Source: Tubiluchus corallicola (Eukaryota > Priapulida > Priapulimorpha > Priapulimorphida > Tubiluchidae). From it: a DNA stretch of 64,000 nt. The position numbers and the translations under genes were made by a program. The stretch lies in assembly GCA_030141605.1 (NCBI GenBank), contig JAQGDQ010000431.1, positions 124,001 to 188,000 on the forward strand. Reading direction: 5' to 3'. This document shows, piece by piece, positions 50,345-62,268 of this stretch (position 1 is the first letter of the stretch; the number at the start of each line of letters is the position of its first letter). The notes beneath the pieces are model-generated. The model ran no database searches and was not told the origin of the DNA. It saw only the letters and a program-made list of their open reading frames with translations.

Positions 50345-50950
50345 ATGTTGCATAGGTTTTGATAGTTCATGTTGCATGGGTTTTGATAGTTTATGTTTCA
50401 TGGGTTTTCATAGTTTATGTTGCATGTGTTTTTATAGTTCATGTTGTATGAGCTTTGGTAGTTTATGTTGCATGTGTTTTTATAGTTCATGTTGTATGAG
50501 CTTTGGTAGTTTATGTTGCATGTGTTTTTATAGTTCATGTTGTATGAGCTTTGGTAGTTTATGTTGCATGGGTGTTGATAGTTTATGTTTCATGGGTTTT
50601 GATAGTTTATGTTGCATGGGTTTTCATAGTTTATGTTGTATAAATTTTGATAGTTTGTTGTGTGGGACTTGATAGTTTAGGTTGAGTTGGTTTTGACAGT
50701 TTGTGTCACATGGGTTTTGATAGTTTATGTTGCATGTGTTTTTATAGTTCATGTTGTATGAGTTTTGATAGTTTATGTTGCATGTGTTTTTATAGTTCAT
50801 GTTGTATGAGTTTTGATAGTTTGTTTCATGGGTGTTGGTAGTTTATGTTTCATGGGTTTTGATAATTTATGTTTCATGGCTGTTGATAATTTATGTTTCA
50901 TGGGTGTTGATAGTTTATGTTTCATGGGTGTTAATAGTTTATGTTGCATC
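50345..50950. repeat. 24-bp minisatellite, about 25 units
   Basis: Unit TTTATGTTGCATGGGTTTTGATAG with a 48-bp higher-order form in the middle. 24 bp is a multiple of three, so the plus frame stays open as an 8-residue repeat (e.g. CCMGFDSL); there is no sign of a gene around it. Confidence 0.9.
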
Positions 50951-51520
50951 GGATTTGTTGTTCAGGGTTCAATTTGATCTACCAAACAAAATTAAATTTG
51001 ATTTGATCTATTATGTTGCTCAGCAGTACTGGTAATATAAGTGCGATGTGAAGTGAGGACAGAATCTAATGAAAATCAAGTTTTGTGCACAGACAGGGGC
51101 ATCTGTATAGAAAACCAAGAAAGACAATGTGGTGCTTTATTTAATATGACTGCAAAACATTGCTGCAAAGAACATGTTAAACGGCAAGGTGAAGCAGCTG
51201 AAACATTCATAAATATCAGCCTAGAATTATGCCGCTTTAGTCTAGTTTATGTCCTGAGCTTGAACTGCACAACAAGATTTTTCACATTACTAAAGCAAAA
51301 ATGGACCATATTTCGTTGGAAGTTTGTAAACTTAAGTAGTATGAAGTAGACTAGATAAGGCGGGGACAAGTCTTTTTATTCAAATTGTAAATGAGGCATC
51401 GGTTTCCCGTTGCGCAAGATATATTTTGACACACTGAAGGGAGCTACCGCCATTGCATTGAATAAATAGGTACCTTTTACTAAAGTTTCTAAGTACTAAA
51501 TCTCTCAAATGTGAATGGTA

Positions 51521-52099
51521 TGTGTGCTTGCAAAGCAAACCGTCCACAAGTCAGCATAGTTAAAGCTACGTTATGATGCCGTCCATTTTTCGTATTTTAT
51601 AAAAACAAATGCTAAATATATTGGACTTTAAATATTCTAGCATCAAATTATCAAGAAAGTGTTCAAAAAACGCTAAAAATCTAATTTTATAACTCCTTAC
51701 CCACTTTTCTGTCTAGAAACTAGTACTGCAATTGTAAAAAAACTCCTAGTTTCAAACTCCGATAGTCGCTCCTGGAAGCAGCCATTTTCTTTCAGGTTTC
51801 ATTCAGCCAAGACCAGATCTTCATCAAGAACAGCCATCTACTGCATTTAAACACAACTTCAATGTGTTCTTGCAAAGTTCATAGCAACCAGTATTTATGC
51901 TGGTAATGGGTAACTTTAACAGTGATTTTCTCAAGATTATGTTTTTCAGTGCGTAGCCTCCACCTCAACTTTAACATGGATTATCTCAGCTTAGAAATAT
52001 AGAGCGATCGGCTTGGTAACAAAATGATCCTCATGAAATGTGAATAACTAGAAAAACTTAATTGCCGACTTATGGACGACTTTGCTATGCAAGCACACA
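51521..52099 (+). mobile_element. 579-bp TGTGTGCTTGC-family MITE, best copy
   Basis: The left end TGTGTGCTTGCAAAGCAAA and right end TTTGCTATGCAAGCACACA form terminal inverted repeats that continue over about 40 bp (CGTCCACAAGTC / GACTTATGGACG). Non-coding. It lies 240 bp downstream of the tail gene's stop codon. Confidence 0.85.
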
Positions 52100-52340
52100 C
52101 TTATAACACTAATTGTTCTTGGTGTTGAGTTTGTTTAGTCTGACACAGCACAGTCTTTTGCTGTAATTGCAGTAAGCTAGGGAATTTTAAGTGTGCAGCA
52201 ATAAGGGATTACAATTTGAGAAAAATTGCAAAGTTATGAGATCAGCTGGTGCTTCACCACCAGAATTTACTAATCAAAAGCACTGTATCAACAAAATTAG
52301 TTGACATAGGTATAATTAATCCTTTATTTCAGTTTTCTAG

Positions 52341-55300
52341 CTAAATATAAACTCTATTTGACAAGTTGTTCACCTCCTCTGTGGAAGTGGACGCTTGTTG
52401 AAATGGTCCGTAATCGGTCTTTGGTAACGTTGAGTCACTAAAGTACAAGTCGCTATAGTTATGATTGGCTGTATCATCAATACAAAGATTGGTTACCGCG
52501 TATGGCGTTTCGTAAATATGCACATCTGGGTTAAGATTGGAATCCAGTGTTGGCCTTGGAGGTGTCAATATTTGCTCAGAATTCACATTTGCCACTTGTT
52601 CTGTTCGAGCTCGTCCGCTTGGGGGCTTCCCGACGACAGAGCCAGGTTTGTTTGTTCGACGACGGCGAGGACGGCTACCAGGAGACGACGATCGATGCCG
52701 CTTAACCCGATGTCGCCGCGGATTATTCCCGTTGCTGTCCGTAGCGTAACGGCCGGTGTTGTGATTCAGTACATCGCCTTCCGGAACATTCTCCAACAAA
52801 GCGGGAAAGTCGCGGTCGCTTACGGTTCGCTTAATGGAGTTCTGATGGTCGCTGAATGAGCCCCGGTTCGAAAGCGGGAGAGACGCTAAACTTCTTGGAT
52901 TCGAATTTGACGATCTCACAGAAGAATTGTTATTTAAATTGTTAAACAAGCCATCATTTAGACTGCACTGACCACTAGAACAAGTCGTATATACACTACA
53001 CGTACATTCTGCGTAACAGTTACAAGGCGGGTGGCATTCACTTTGACTGTTAGTTCGACTACATCTTGATAAGTCGTTTGAGGTAGCACTATTACGTTTC
53101 TCGTTGGGCTCGTCATCACTTGCCATGTTTACACGCGAGTCACTGCCGCTAAGTAATGCCGACATGCCCAACTTCACTTTATTTCTCTGTTGACAGGACG
53201 ACACACTTGGTTCCGGATCTCTGTGCTGGATAAGAGACGTACTATCACATGGTTCTGTATCGTCGTCAGTTGCACTGTGCTTGTTTAAAAGGTTTGTGCT
53301 GGTGTTAATCTCGTCTAGTTTAATACTGCTAGTCCTCCAGATGTAGTTGCGCATTGGTTTTCCATCTATGTACACCGGTAACTGCAACATAAACAATTAA
53401 TAAAGAATGACAAACAAAGACTTTGTACCACGTAATTTGTGAATAACCTTTTTCAGCTTCATTATGCACACGCACAGTTGCTGTAGGTCAAAGGTTAAAT
53501 GTACCACAGGAATGCATCTTAATTACAAACGTCATGTGACATGTGGGTAAAGCAAATCCGTCTGCGGTACCAGTTCAGTAAACTTTAGTATTTTTATGTG
53601 GACTTTACTTAATTATGCAAAGAGTGATTTACTAGCAGGATCTTGCTTGGGAACAAGAAAAATGAACTAGGTAAAGTTCTAGCTAGCTATTAAAACTGTT
53701 ACTATTACAACAGCATAGGCTGCTCGACGTTGTCAAGTGCACACAGATGTGTTGTCTGGTACACTTAACCTTTCACTTTTTCACGGTCATCATCAATCGC
53801 TGGACCTGTGAAAAAGCTACTGCTGAAGACGACCAACTGCTTCCTGTTGAAAAACAACAAACGCTGTTTACATCTATATGCAAGTTGTTTACTATACAGA
53901 ACTCGGAAGCTGAACTCGTTCTTTTAAAGTTTGAAATATCAAACAACTGTCTTGATAACTAAGCGGAAGTGGTGCTGACACGCCATTGACATAGCATTGT
54001 TTAGCTTGTTTTTTTTGCTGTATTACTGATGTGCTTACCTATCTTAAGGGCAGAGTGCTTCTATTTTAGAATTCTGTCTGCCAAATGTGTATAATGGGCA
54101 TATGATGACAGTAATTCTTGGCCTTGATAAACATACCTAAAATTCAACTATAGCCTGTTATCTACTCTACTAGTAGATAATCTACTCTGTACTTATTTAC
54201 AGTGATGGTTGTTGTTAGGTTAATACGGTGTTTGGTTGTTGTTAAAATGCATCTAGTTTTTTAAACTATAATCATTCATTCATATATACTTGCATAACAG
54301 GTACAACACCATACACATAATTATATATATATATATATGGTGTTGCACCTGTTATGTATATATATATAACACATACATATATATACATATACACATACAT
54401 ATATATATATATATACACATACACTATATATATATATATATATATATATGGATAGATATAGTTATTGAAATAAAAATTTGAATCAAACTGAACTGAATTG
54501 AATTGAATATCAAAATATCATATAAATTTTGGTTCTCATGTGTTAGGCAAAAATTTTGTATATTTCTCTGCAATTATGATGATAGTGCAGCATTATTAAG
54601 GAATATTATATATATATCCTCCTATATGTTTAAAATTTTGTTCATTATAGCTGATTTAAGAAACTCATAATTCCAACACCTGTTTAAGTTTTAAGTTATT
54701 CAGAATTGTGCAGATTGAGTAGGCCTACCATTAATAACATTCATGAAAAGATAAGTCTGGCATAATAGAACATAAGCCTATAGGATTAGTTGATATAACC
54801 TGACAGTTTTGTTGACAGTCACCTATCCATTTACTAAATGGAATTGCAAACTGTGCATGTAATAGCACATGCTACGTATGTATTATTCAAGTATGTGACG
54901 TTCCAGGTGACATTTCAGCTTACATGCTTTCATAAACAATTAATGCTTGATGAGTTTTAGTTTAAATTGCTACTACATACGCAAATAGCTACGACATGAA
55001 TTTCTCGGGTGTAATGTGCTGCCCCCCGAGTCTGGATCCACCCATGGCGGACGTGGACACAAATTCCATTATAAGTCTGATAGACTCGATCATTTTTCAT
55101 TTCTTGGGTTGAAATAACAAGGGCGGCTTCATGACAAACATGTCGGGACTTGTGTGTGTATAACACAGCTGGATAATTTCAGGATAACTATGTAAACACG
55201 TCATATTGGAAGTATCCCAGATCTTCCCCGAACTCAGCAAACATCAGTGACGCAACTTTGTTTTTCTTCTTGCTAAGTAATAGCACCCACGACCTGGCAA

Positions 55301-58300
55301 CCAACATGGCCACCACACAGCAAATAAAACTGATTTTTTTCTCATTTCATTGAAAATCGGGCTGCTGACAGTGACAAACAAGAGGCCATAGTAGGCGGAT
55401 CTAGTTCAACACAAGGGTGGCTCGCTACACACGAAAAAATGGACCTTATTGGAAAATTTTGTTACAAAAAATTCGTCTGACTTAATAATTCCAAAAGAAT
55501 TACTATCTTACTGGTGTGACGTCATTCGTACAACACGCAGCAGCGAGGTGTTTTTGCTTTAACTGCGTTGTTTCCGCCCCGCGACGGTTTTGGAGCTGGA
55601 TGATGTCTGGCGATTTTCGATAAGTTTTAATAATTGCATTTTTTAGTGTTGACTTTGGCTTCTTGTCACATGTGCAGGAAGCCAGTGACACTGGGATGAC
55701 ACAACCAATCAACTACACGCTTGCTCTTGTAATAGTTTCATATATTTTTTATTGATGCTTCTTAGTCCGTTGCGAATTTGAAGAAATTGCATTTGATAAC
55801 TTCCGATATTAAAGATTCTGAGAAAGTTTCCCGTTGGGTGTTGTTCACACCACTGACGCGTTCACATCACTGACACATTCACAAAAGTCCAGAAATTTCT
55901 AAACCGTGTTGACGTATACATCGTTTGAATGTACTTATTCCTTTAGCGGAATAAGGCCTTTTGGAAGTTCGGATGATGATGATCGTAAAATGGTCAAAGG
56001 TTAAATGTACCAGACAACGCATTTGTGCCTCACAGCTCAAGCTGTTGTAATAGTAACAGTTTTAACAGGTAGCTAGAACTTTACTTAGTTCATCTTTTCT
56101 TGTTTCCCAGCAAGATCCTGCTAGCAAATCACTACGTACAGACTAATGCATAATTAAATAGAGTATACGTAAAACAAGTGAAGTTACTGAACTAATGCGG
56201 CGGCAGACGGCTTTGCTTTACCCACATGTCACGTGACGGTTGTAATGAAGACTCGTTGCTGTGGTACACTTAACCTTTGACCTGAAACAACTGCGCGTGC
56301 GCACAACGAAGCTGTGAAAAGGCTTGTTAATGCAGAATATATGACCCGACCATTAAACTATATTAGAAATCTTCAAGGTAGAAATGGCAGCTGTTTTTCA
56401 ACGTGAGCTATAACAGCTTTGCTCACAAGTTACGAGATGCCCATCGCTGCTTTAATGGAGACACAAATACAACTAGGCTAAATCGTACTCTAAGCTGTAA
56501 GCATTATAATTTAGTTTCGATCTGCATCTTTCCCTATGAAGGTAATACATAAGTTTGTGATTTCACAATGATAGACTTGTCATTGTCAACTCCGTTGTTG
56601 TTCGTGAAATAAACTTCCCTTTTTATGAGGCCGCCCCCGTATCTTAAACTTACTTCTGGCACCCCTGTCGATAGGGATAACTTATCGGTATCGGCAGTTC
56701 TCGCTATCATGGCTATGGGCAATCTCGGTAACGTCGTTAATTTATCGGTATCGGTAATTCTCGTCGTTAAGTTATCGTTATTGACAACTCGGTAACTCCT
56801 GTATTCATCGGTATCAGCAAACTCGGTAAAACATGGTTAATTTATCGGTATCGGTAATTCTCAGTTACGTCGTTAAGTTATCGGTATTGACAACTCGGTA
56901 ACTCCTCTATTCATCGGTATCAGCAAACTCGGTAAAACATGGTTAATTTATCGGTATCGGTAATTCTCGGTAACTCATCGCTATCGGTAATTCTCGGTAA
57001 TATGGTTAATTTATCGGTATCGGTAATTTATCAGTAAAAAGGTTGCGTGCCGCTTCGACGCATTCGGCTTCAGGTTGCGTGCAGGAAGCGACACAGATCG
57101 AAGTCACTCGCGGAAGCTGAGCCTCAATAATCCCTTTATCTCTGCTCATTGATATGTAAATGAGCGTTAAGAAAAACTTAAAAGGAGTCATTTATTATCT
57201 TGCTGAACAGTTGGAATGACCCTCGTGTAGCGAGCGGATCCAGGATGAGGTTGTCAGAATGCAGGGATTAGTATGTGGAGCATCAAATTTCATTTCAATG
57301 CTGTCTGCCATCAACTGATTATTTCCATTATTTAATAACTTATCGAGACCACAGGAGGGGTTGTATCACTGAAAAATAACCAGACAAAGGGGGTTGTTTG
57401 TACTAAAATGACATGAATCCGCCACGGCACAGATGCTGTTGAATGATTGAAGACGGAAACGTGAACTGAACGGGCAAAGAGACGGAGATAAGACGGATAC
57501 GGTTTAATACCATCTTTCATACAGGCACGCAGAAAACTAATCAAATAAGTACGCCATGGACGTCGAGTCAAAAAGTTAATTGCACGAAAAAGGAGAAAAG
57601 GAAAGCGGCTAAAGAAAAGAGGTGAAATTTCACGCCTGAGATCAAAGTACCGGTTACTGGAAGATGAAGAAACTGCTTAAATGGCAAAAGCTATAAGCAG
57701 GTAAAAGGTTTTCCAGCGCTGGGTTAAAGGAAAAGTCAAGTCTTCTAATGAGTAAGGTTTATTTCAATGTTCGAAAAAACGCTAGAAAGATTTAGTAATA
57801 AAACTGCAATAAGCGCCTCGTGTAATTAGTAAAATCACTTTAAAGTCGCGATCATTTCATGTTTGGACGCTTCCATTTTCAATGCCCATTCTTCTTCCAA
57901 TGACGTCATTCGTCTCGAAGAAAAGTAGTGCACTGTCAATCTTCACCAAAAGTAAAAAATTTTATAAAAAAATAGACGGACGGCTAATTTTGTAATATTT
58001 TTGCGTGAACATTAGGTAAGCTGCAAAAGTTTGAATTTGTTTAAGCAGCGCGCGCTTACGAAAACTCACGAAGTCTCCCAGTTACGTCATGATATTCAAG
58101 CGAATGGCAGCAACCACCACGCGTGAAAATTTCTATTCAGAGGTTGCATATTATAAATTATACTTTATAGGCAGTTCTTTGCAATTTTTTTGTTATATTT
58201 TTCTAAGTTTAAGGGCTAACAGTAAAATAAACCCAACAAACTGAGTGACTTGTTCTTTTCATTAAAGGAAAACCGGATGATTGTGTAAACATTAGTTCAG

Positions 58301-58723
58301 AATAAAGAATGCTCTAAAAGCACAACAGCTTTTTTTAAATCAAAGCTTAGATTAAATAATAATTATCTCGGATACTCAAATTTTGTTAAACTTTCAAATC
58401 TACGCGTGGCTCAGTGAATCTACTAAGATTGGCAACGGCGCCTTTTTGTCACATGCACATAGCCGACAAATTCTCCTTTAGGCAAGAAAAGGCTAGGGGC
58501 TTCATCTATGATTCCATTCACAAACCCTCACAGTCTCACAAAGAAAAAGCTACGTACTGGTCTACATGAAAATTATTACCGTGTGAACATAGAGCCTGGC
58601 TCTAAGTAAAAATCAATACTTATACATACATCTGACATGGATGTTTTATAATGAATGGAACTTGTGCTTTGAAGTCTTGGTCCCTGGATTTCTGTTGCTG
58701 TCATTCTTTTTCGTCGTTTTCTC
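52341..58723 (-). CDS. C-terminal tail of an unidentified, probably membrane-anchored signalling protein (two exons seen)
   Basis: Last coding exon 53381-52341 (acceptor TTTATGTTGCAG, 346 codons, stop TAG) and a preceding candidate exon 58723-58630 (acceptor TTTTTTCAG, donor GAT|GTATGT, 31 codons) are phase-compatible. The upstream exon begins with a basic cluster (RKRRKR), like the cytoplasmic edge of a transmembrane helix; the helix itself is not found in the window. The long tail is Ser/Asn/Asp-rich and probably disordered. It has a short Cys cluster (CNCYAECTC), two Arg-rich blocks (RRHRVKRHR, RPRRRR) and several Tyr motifs (YETPY, YSDLY). It ends in RVYI, a class II PDZ ligand (hydrophobic-x-hydrophobic). 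I do not recognise the family. Further exons may lie in the 5.2-kb intron or beyond the right edge. The last exon is well supported; the link to the second is inferred. Confidence 0.6.
53446..53818 (+). mobile_element. AATAAGCCTTTTCAC-family MITE near the tail exon
   Basis: It starts AATAACCTTTTTCAGC and ends GACCTGTGAAAAAGCTA. It lies 65 bp upstream of the last tail exon, within its intron. Confidence 0.7.
53960..54110 (+). repeat. older copy of the 18459 SINE
   Basis: GCGGAAGTGGTGCTGACA...TTTAGAATTCTGTCTGCC...TATGATGACA follows the same order, more diverged. In the tail gene's intron. Confidence 0.5.
54318..54450. repeat. (TA)n-rich tract
   Basis: Several pure TA runs interleaved with CATACA; partly the loop of the small hairpin at 54293-54357. 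Confidence 0.9.
55945..56325 (+). mobile_element. AATAAGCCTTTTCAC-family MITE
   Basis: It starts GGAATAAGGCCTTTTGG and ends GCTGTGAAAAGGCTTGTT, with the same internal blocks as 48020-48402. Confidence 0.7.
56680..57035. repeat. TATCGGTAT satellite with about 106-bp higher-order unit
   Basis: Short TATCGGTATCGGTAATTC units are arranged in a longer repeat; TTCATCGGTATCAGCAAACT recurs 106 bp apart (56804 and 56910). Confidence 0.85.
57724..58265 (+). mobile_element. 542-bp TTAA-bounded MITE (AGGAAAAG ends)
   Basis: It starts TTAAAGGAAAAGTCAAG and ends GACTTGTTCTTTTCATTAA. Internal blocks match 28812-29328. Confidence 0.75.
58262..58460 (+). mobile_element. left part of a 34441-type TTAA MITE
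   Basis: It starts TTAAAGGAAAACCGGATGATTG and matches the left about 200 bp of the family. Its TTAA is the same one that ends the element at 57724. In the intron between the two tail exons. Confidence 0.7.
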
Positions 58724-58751
58724 CTGAAAAAATGGTAGAAAATAAATCATT

Positions 58752-59315
58752 GGATCGTATGAAAACAAGAGAACACCAACATTAAAACAAGACAACAGCA
58801 GCATGAAAACAAGAGACCAGCAACATTAAAACAAGACAACAGCAGCATGAAAACAAGAGAACAGCAACATTAAAACAAGACAACAGCAGCATGAAAAAAA
58901 GAGAACAGCAACATTAAAACAAGAGAACAGCAGCATGAAAACAAGAGAACAGCAGCATGAAAACAAGACAACAGCAGCATGAATACAAGAGAACAGCAGC
59001 ATGAAAACGAGAGAACTGCAGTATGAAAACAAGAGAACAGCAATATGAAAACAAGAGAACAGCAGCATGAAAACAAGAGAACAGCAATATGAAAACAAGA
59101 GAACAGCAGCATGAAAACAAGAGAACAGCAGCATGAAAACGAGAGAACTGCAGTATGAAAACAAAAGAACAGCAACTCTCTGCTGTGAACTAGAACAGCA
59201 GTATGAACAAGAGAACTGCAGTACGAAAACAAAAGAACAGCAACTCTCTGCTGTGAACTAGAACAGCAGTATGAAAACGAGAGAACTGCAGTACGAAAAC
59301 AAAAGAACAGCAACT
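58752..59315. repeat. 22-bp minisatellite, about 25 units
   Basis: Unit GAAAACAAGAGAACAGCAGCAT and variants. The right end changes to a longer unit with CTCTCTGCTGTGAACTAG. It starts about 30 bp upstream of the tail exon 58723-58630. Confidence 0.9.
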
Positions 59316-59936
59316 CTCTGTGGTGAGCTACATGGAAATCTTCTCAATACTGAGCGAGTTTGTTGCTCTCATTAATAATGACTTCAAAGTGAAGTTAGGG
59401 TGGCTCAATTATCAAAAGAAAAGGCAGATAAGGGAAGAAAAGAAGCCAGCGGTTTCAAGAACCAGCTCTCCCGCGTTGAAAGATGAGAGGTTAAAACAAG
59501 TTTTCTGATCATATCCAGGGACAAAGTGTGGAAATAATCAACCAAACGTACTCACAACTTCATTAAGCAAAATATTGTTTATAATTTCTTTAAAACACTG
59601 AGGGTACAACTGTCTACCATCTCAAAAAATCTTGTCACAATGTTTTGACAAGACTTTTGCAAATATAGGGACAATATTTAAAATTAAAGAATATTACACA
59701 CGTAACACATTGCACAAAATTTACCAAAGGTCAATTTGCTACGAATTATCAATCGACGTGGAATAAAATGAAGACAAGACTTATACAATGCCTTCTCTTA
59801 TTACATATGATTCAACTAGAACATTCAGAAAAAAGTAAGAGAATGCCAAACATATAATTTTAAAACGCTATCAAATTTGTAAAGAAGTTAAATAATTAAT
59901 ACATAAATTGATTAAATGATATTATCCTCATGTAGC

Positions 59937-60290
59937 AGTCATCGCCATCATCGCTATCGCTATCACCATCATCATTATTATCGTCATCATCATCACCTCC
60001 TCATTATCGACATTGACTTCACTGTCATCATCACAGTTACAATCGTCTGATTGTCGTTGTTACTCTTAGCTTGTCACCATTGTCGTCACCATCATTGCCA
60101 TCATTATTGACATTGATACATCACTACCATCATCACTACAATCGCCTGATTGTCGTTGTTACTCTAAGCTTGTCACCATCGTCATCATCATCATCAGCAT
60201 CATTATTTACATTAACACCACTACCATCATCTGATTGTCGTCGTTACTTTAAGCTTGTCATCATCATCATCATCGCCACTGTCAATATTA
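59937..60290. repeat. (ATC)n-type tract with longer repeats
   Basis: CATCATCATT triplets interleaved with a recurring CTGATTGTCGTTGTTACTC...AAGCTTGTCACCAT block seen three or four times. Confidence 0.85.
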
Positions 60291-60450
60291 ACCTGACGAC
60301 ACAACACAAACAGTCTAAGTATTTTATTCTAATATCAATTTTAGAACACCAGCTTTCAGTTATAAGGGAATAAGCTGTAAAAAAGAGACTAAATAAAACT
60401 GGAGAAGCCAAATTTGTGTTAACAACAAACTTTACGTTACTGGGCTTCAA

Positions 60451-60837
60451 TAAGCCTTTTCACAGTTTCGTTGTGCGCACGAGCAGTTGCTGTAAGTCAG
60501 AGGTAAGTCTGCCACAGTAACGCGTCTTAGCTACAACCGTCACGTGACATGTAGGTAAAGCAAAGCCATCTGCCGTATCAAATTACTAGCTTCAGTTGGT
60601 GGACTTTACTTAATTATGCATTAGCATGTGTATAGACTGATTTACTAGCAGGATCTTGCTTAGGAACAAGAAAAAATGAACTAGGTAAAGTTCTAGCTAG
60701 CCGTTAAAACTGTTACTATTACAATAGCATGGGCTGTGAGGCGTTGCCAAGTGTACACAAATGTATTGTCTGGTACACTTAACCTTTGACCTTTTCACGA
60801 TCATCTTCAATCGCCGGACAAGTGAAAAGGCTTATTG
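60451..60837 (+). mobile_element. 387-bp AATAAGCCTTTTCAC-family MITE, best copy
   Basis: Terminal inverted repeats AATAAGCCTTTTCAC and GTGAAAAGGCTTATT are intact. Non-coding interior, with TCACGTGACATGT and GATCTTGCTTAGGAACAAG blocks shared by all copies. Confidence 0.85.
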
Positions 60838-61339
60838 TAGGTGCAAATAAAGAAGTAACGAAGCTTGGTGTAGCTTGTGTATAATGTGGTAATGTCATTA
60901 ACAGTGATGGATGACAAGCTGGCGTTCATTTCACTCTCCACAGAAACCATTTGAATAGAAACGATCCCAGTCGGCTGAGATCAGCATTGATAAATCGACT
61001 GTTTTCTAAAACCAGCCAACTCTTTTGTGTCTTCCCCATAAAAAATGAATGGAGTTGTCGCACTGCAGTTTCTTGAATAATTGGATGTAACGTCGTTGCA
61101 GAGTTTGGAGCTAAACTGCATTACGCGTCCACATCCTTCTTAAAGACATTCTCGGCTGGTCACGTGATGCATTACGACGGCAAAGAAAATTCAAAGACCG
61201 GCTAAAGCACAAGATAAGATAGCCGTGCTGTCGTGGCCTGTTGGCTTCTTTGTGTACTTTATCTTCTTTACTCAACTTGGCTTCAGTTTGGATGAAAGTA
61301 AGCAAATGTTGACAGCCAAGAATAAAGCAACTAATGACA

Positions 61340-61580
61340 AACAGAAAGAGAAAATAAAAAGAAAGAGAGAGAAAGAGTGATGGAAAAAGAGACAGAGAGA
61401 GAGACAGAGACAGAGAGGGAGAAAAAGAAAGAGAAATTGATGGAGGAAGAAAGGGGGAAGAGAGAGAGAAAGAGATAGAAAGAGACAGAGAGAGAGAGAG
61501 AGATAGAGATAGACAGACTAAGTCTTTTTATTAAACAATAAATGCATTGTTTCCCCTCTATTTGCAGGGGTCAGAGACAG

Positions 61581-61648
<68 letters not shown>

Positions 61649-61673
61649 AGAAATTGATAGAGAGAGAAAGGGG

Positions 61674-61704
<31 letters not shown>

Positions 61705-61741
61705 CGAGCGAGAGAAACAGAAATTGATAGAGAGAGAAAGG

Positions 61742-61784
<43 letters not shown>

Positions 61785-61785
61785 T
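61340..61785. repeat. (GA)n-rich tract
   Basis: About 440 bp of GAGA with repeated AACAGAAATTGATAGAGAGA segments and a 50-bp unique interruption. Open frames here are artefacts. Confidence 0.9.
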
Positions 61786-62268
61786 TTAAAATGAATCAAC
61801 AACAGATATATATATCCCCAACACAATAAACTGGGATTCTCCAAAGTTTAGACAGGCTGAAAACTGGAAGACCTATTCTCTTATTATCATTATAAGTAAC
61901 TCCTCATTTCTGACCAACTTTTACGACAAAAAATAAACATGATTTCTTGTCACGAATGAAGAAACTAATATAGATTTGGAAGCGTTGCATCTTCTTCCTT
62001 TTTCACGCACTGCAAGCGAATCGTGACACTTAGAGAAATTTCCACGCCAAGCGACATTAAACACCTACGAAATGACGACGTTAAACGCAATTAATGTCCA
62101 GCTTAATAGTCAGTCCGTCAAAAATCAATTCAAGTGAAATGTTAGCGCACTGAGCAGTGTTGCTATTCGTTCAACCACAAATATCCAATATTACAACGGG
62201 CAACAGTTGAGACTTAACACAATTACTGCAATTACAATAATTACAATACTTACTATTACAATAACGTA

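Larger units (their letters stand above)
46293..52340. other. intergenic between the convergent ALDH2 and tail genes
   Basis: ALDH2 3' UTR, with a candidate AATAAA at 46673. Then telomere-like repeats, MITEs, a TC tract and the 24-bp minisatellite. The 102-codon open frame at 51041-51349 begins with GTG and has no splice support. Confidence 0.5.
59316..62268. other. no supported gene between minisatellites and terminal TTAA elements
   Basis: Holds the ATC tract, one MITE and the GA tract. A plus-strand open stretch at about 61165-61378 has a hydrophobic run (PVGFFVYFIFFTQLGF) and a possible GTAAGC donor but no clear start or acceptor. Confidence 0.4.

Noticed and set aside
50376-50672. 98-codon open frame with eight-residue repeats
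   Set aside because: Produced by a 24-bp minisatellite; no gene signals around it.
51041-51349. 102-codon Cys-containing open frame
   Set aside because: Starts with GTG right after a stop, no convincing acceptor or donor, lies between a minisatellite and a MITE.
52461-52859. 132-codon plus-strand open frame
   Set aside because: Antisense shadow of the GC-rich Arg-coding part of the tail exon.
61165-61378. Plus-strand open stretch with a hydrophobic helix
   Set aside because: No start codon or clear acceptor and runs into the GA tract; kept only as a note.
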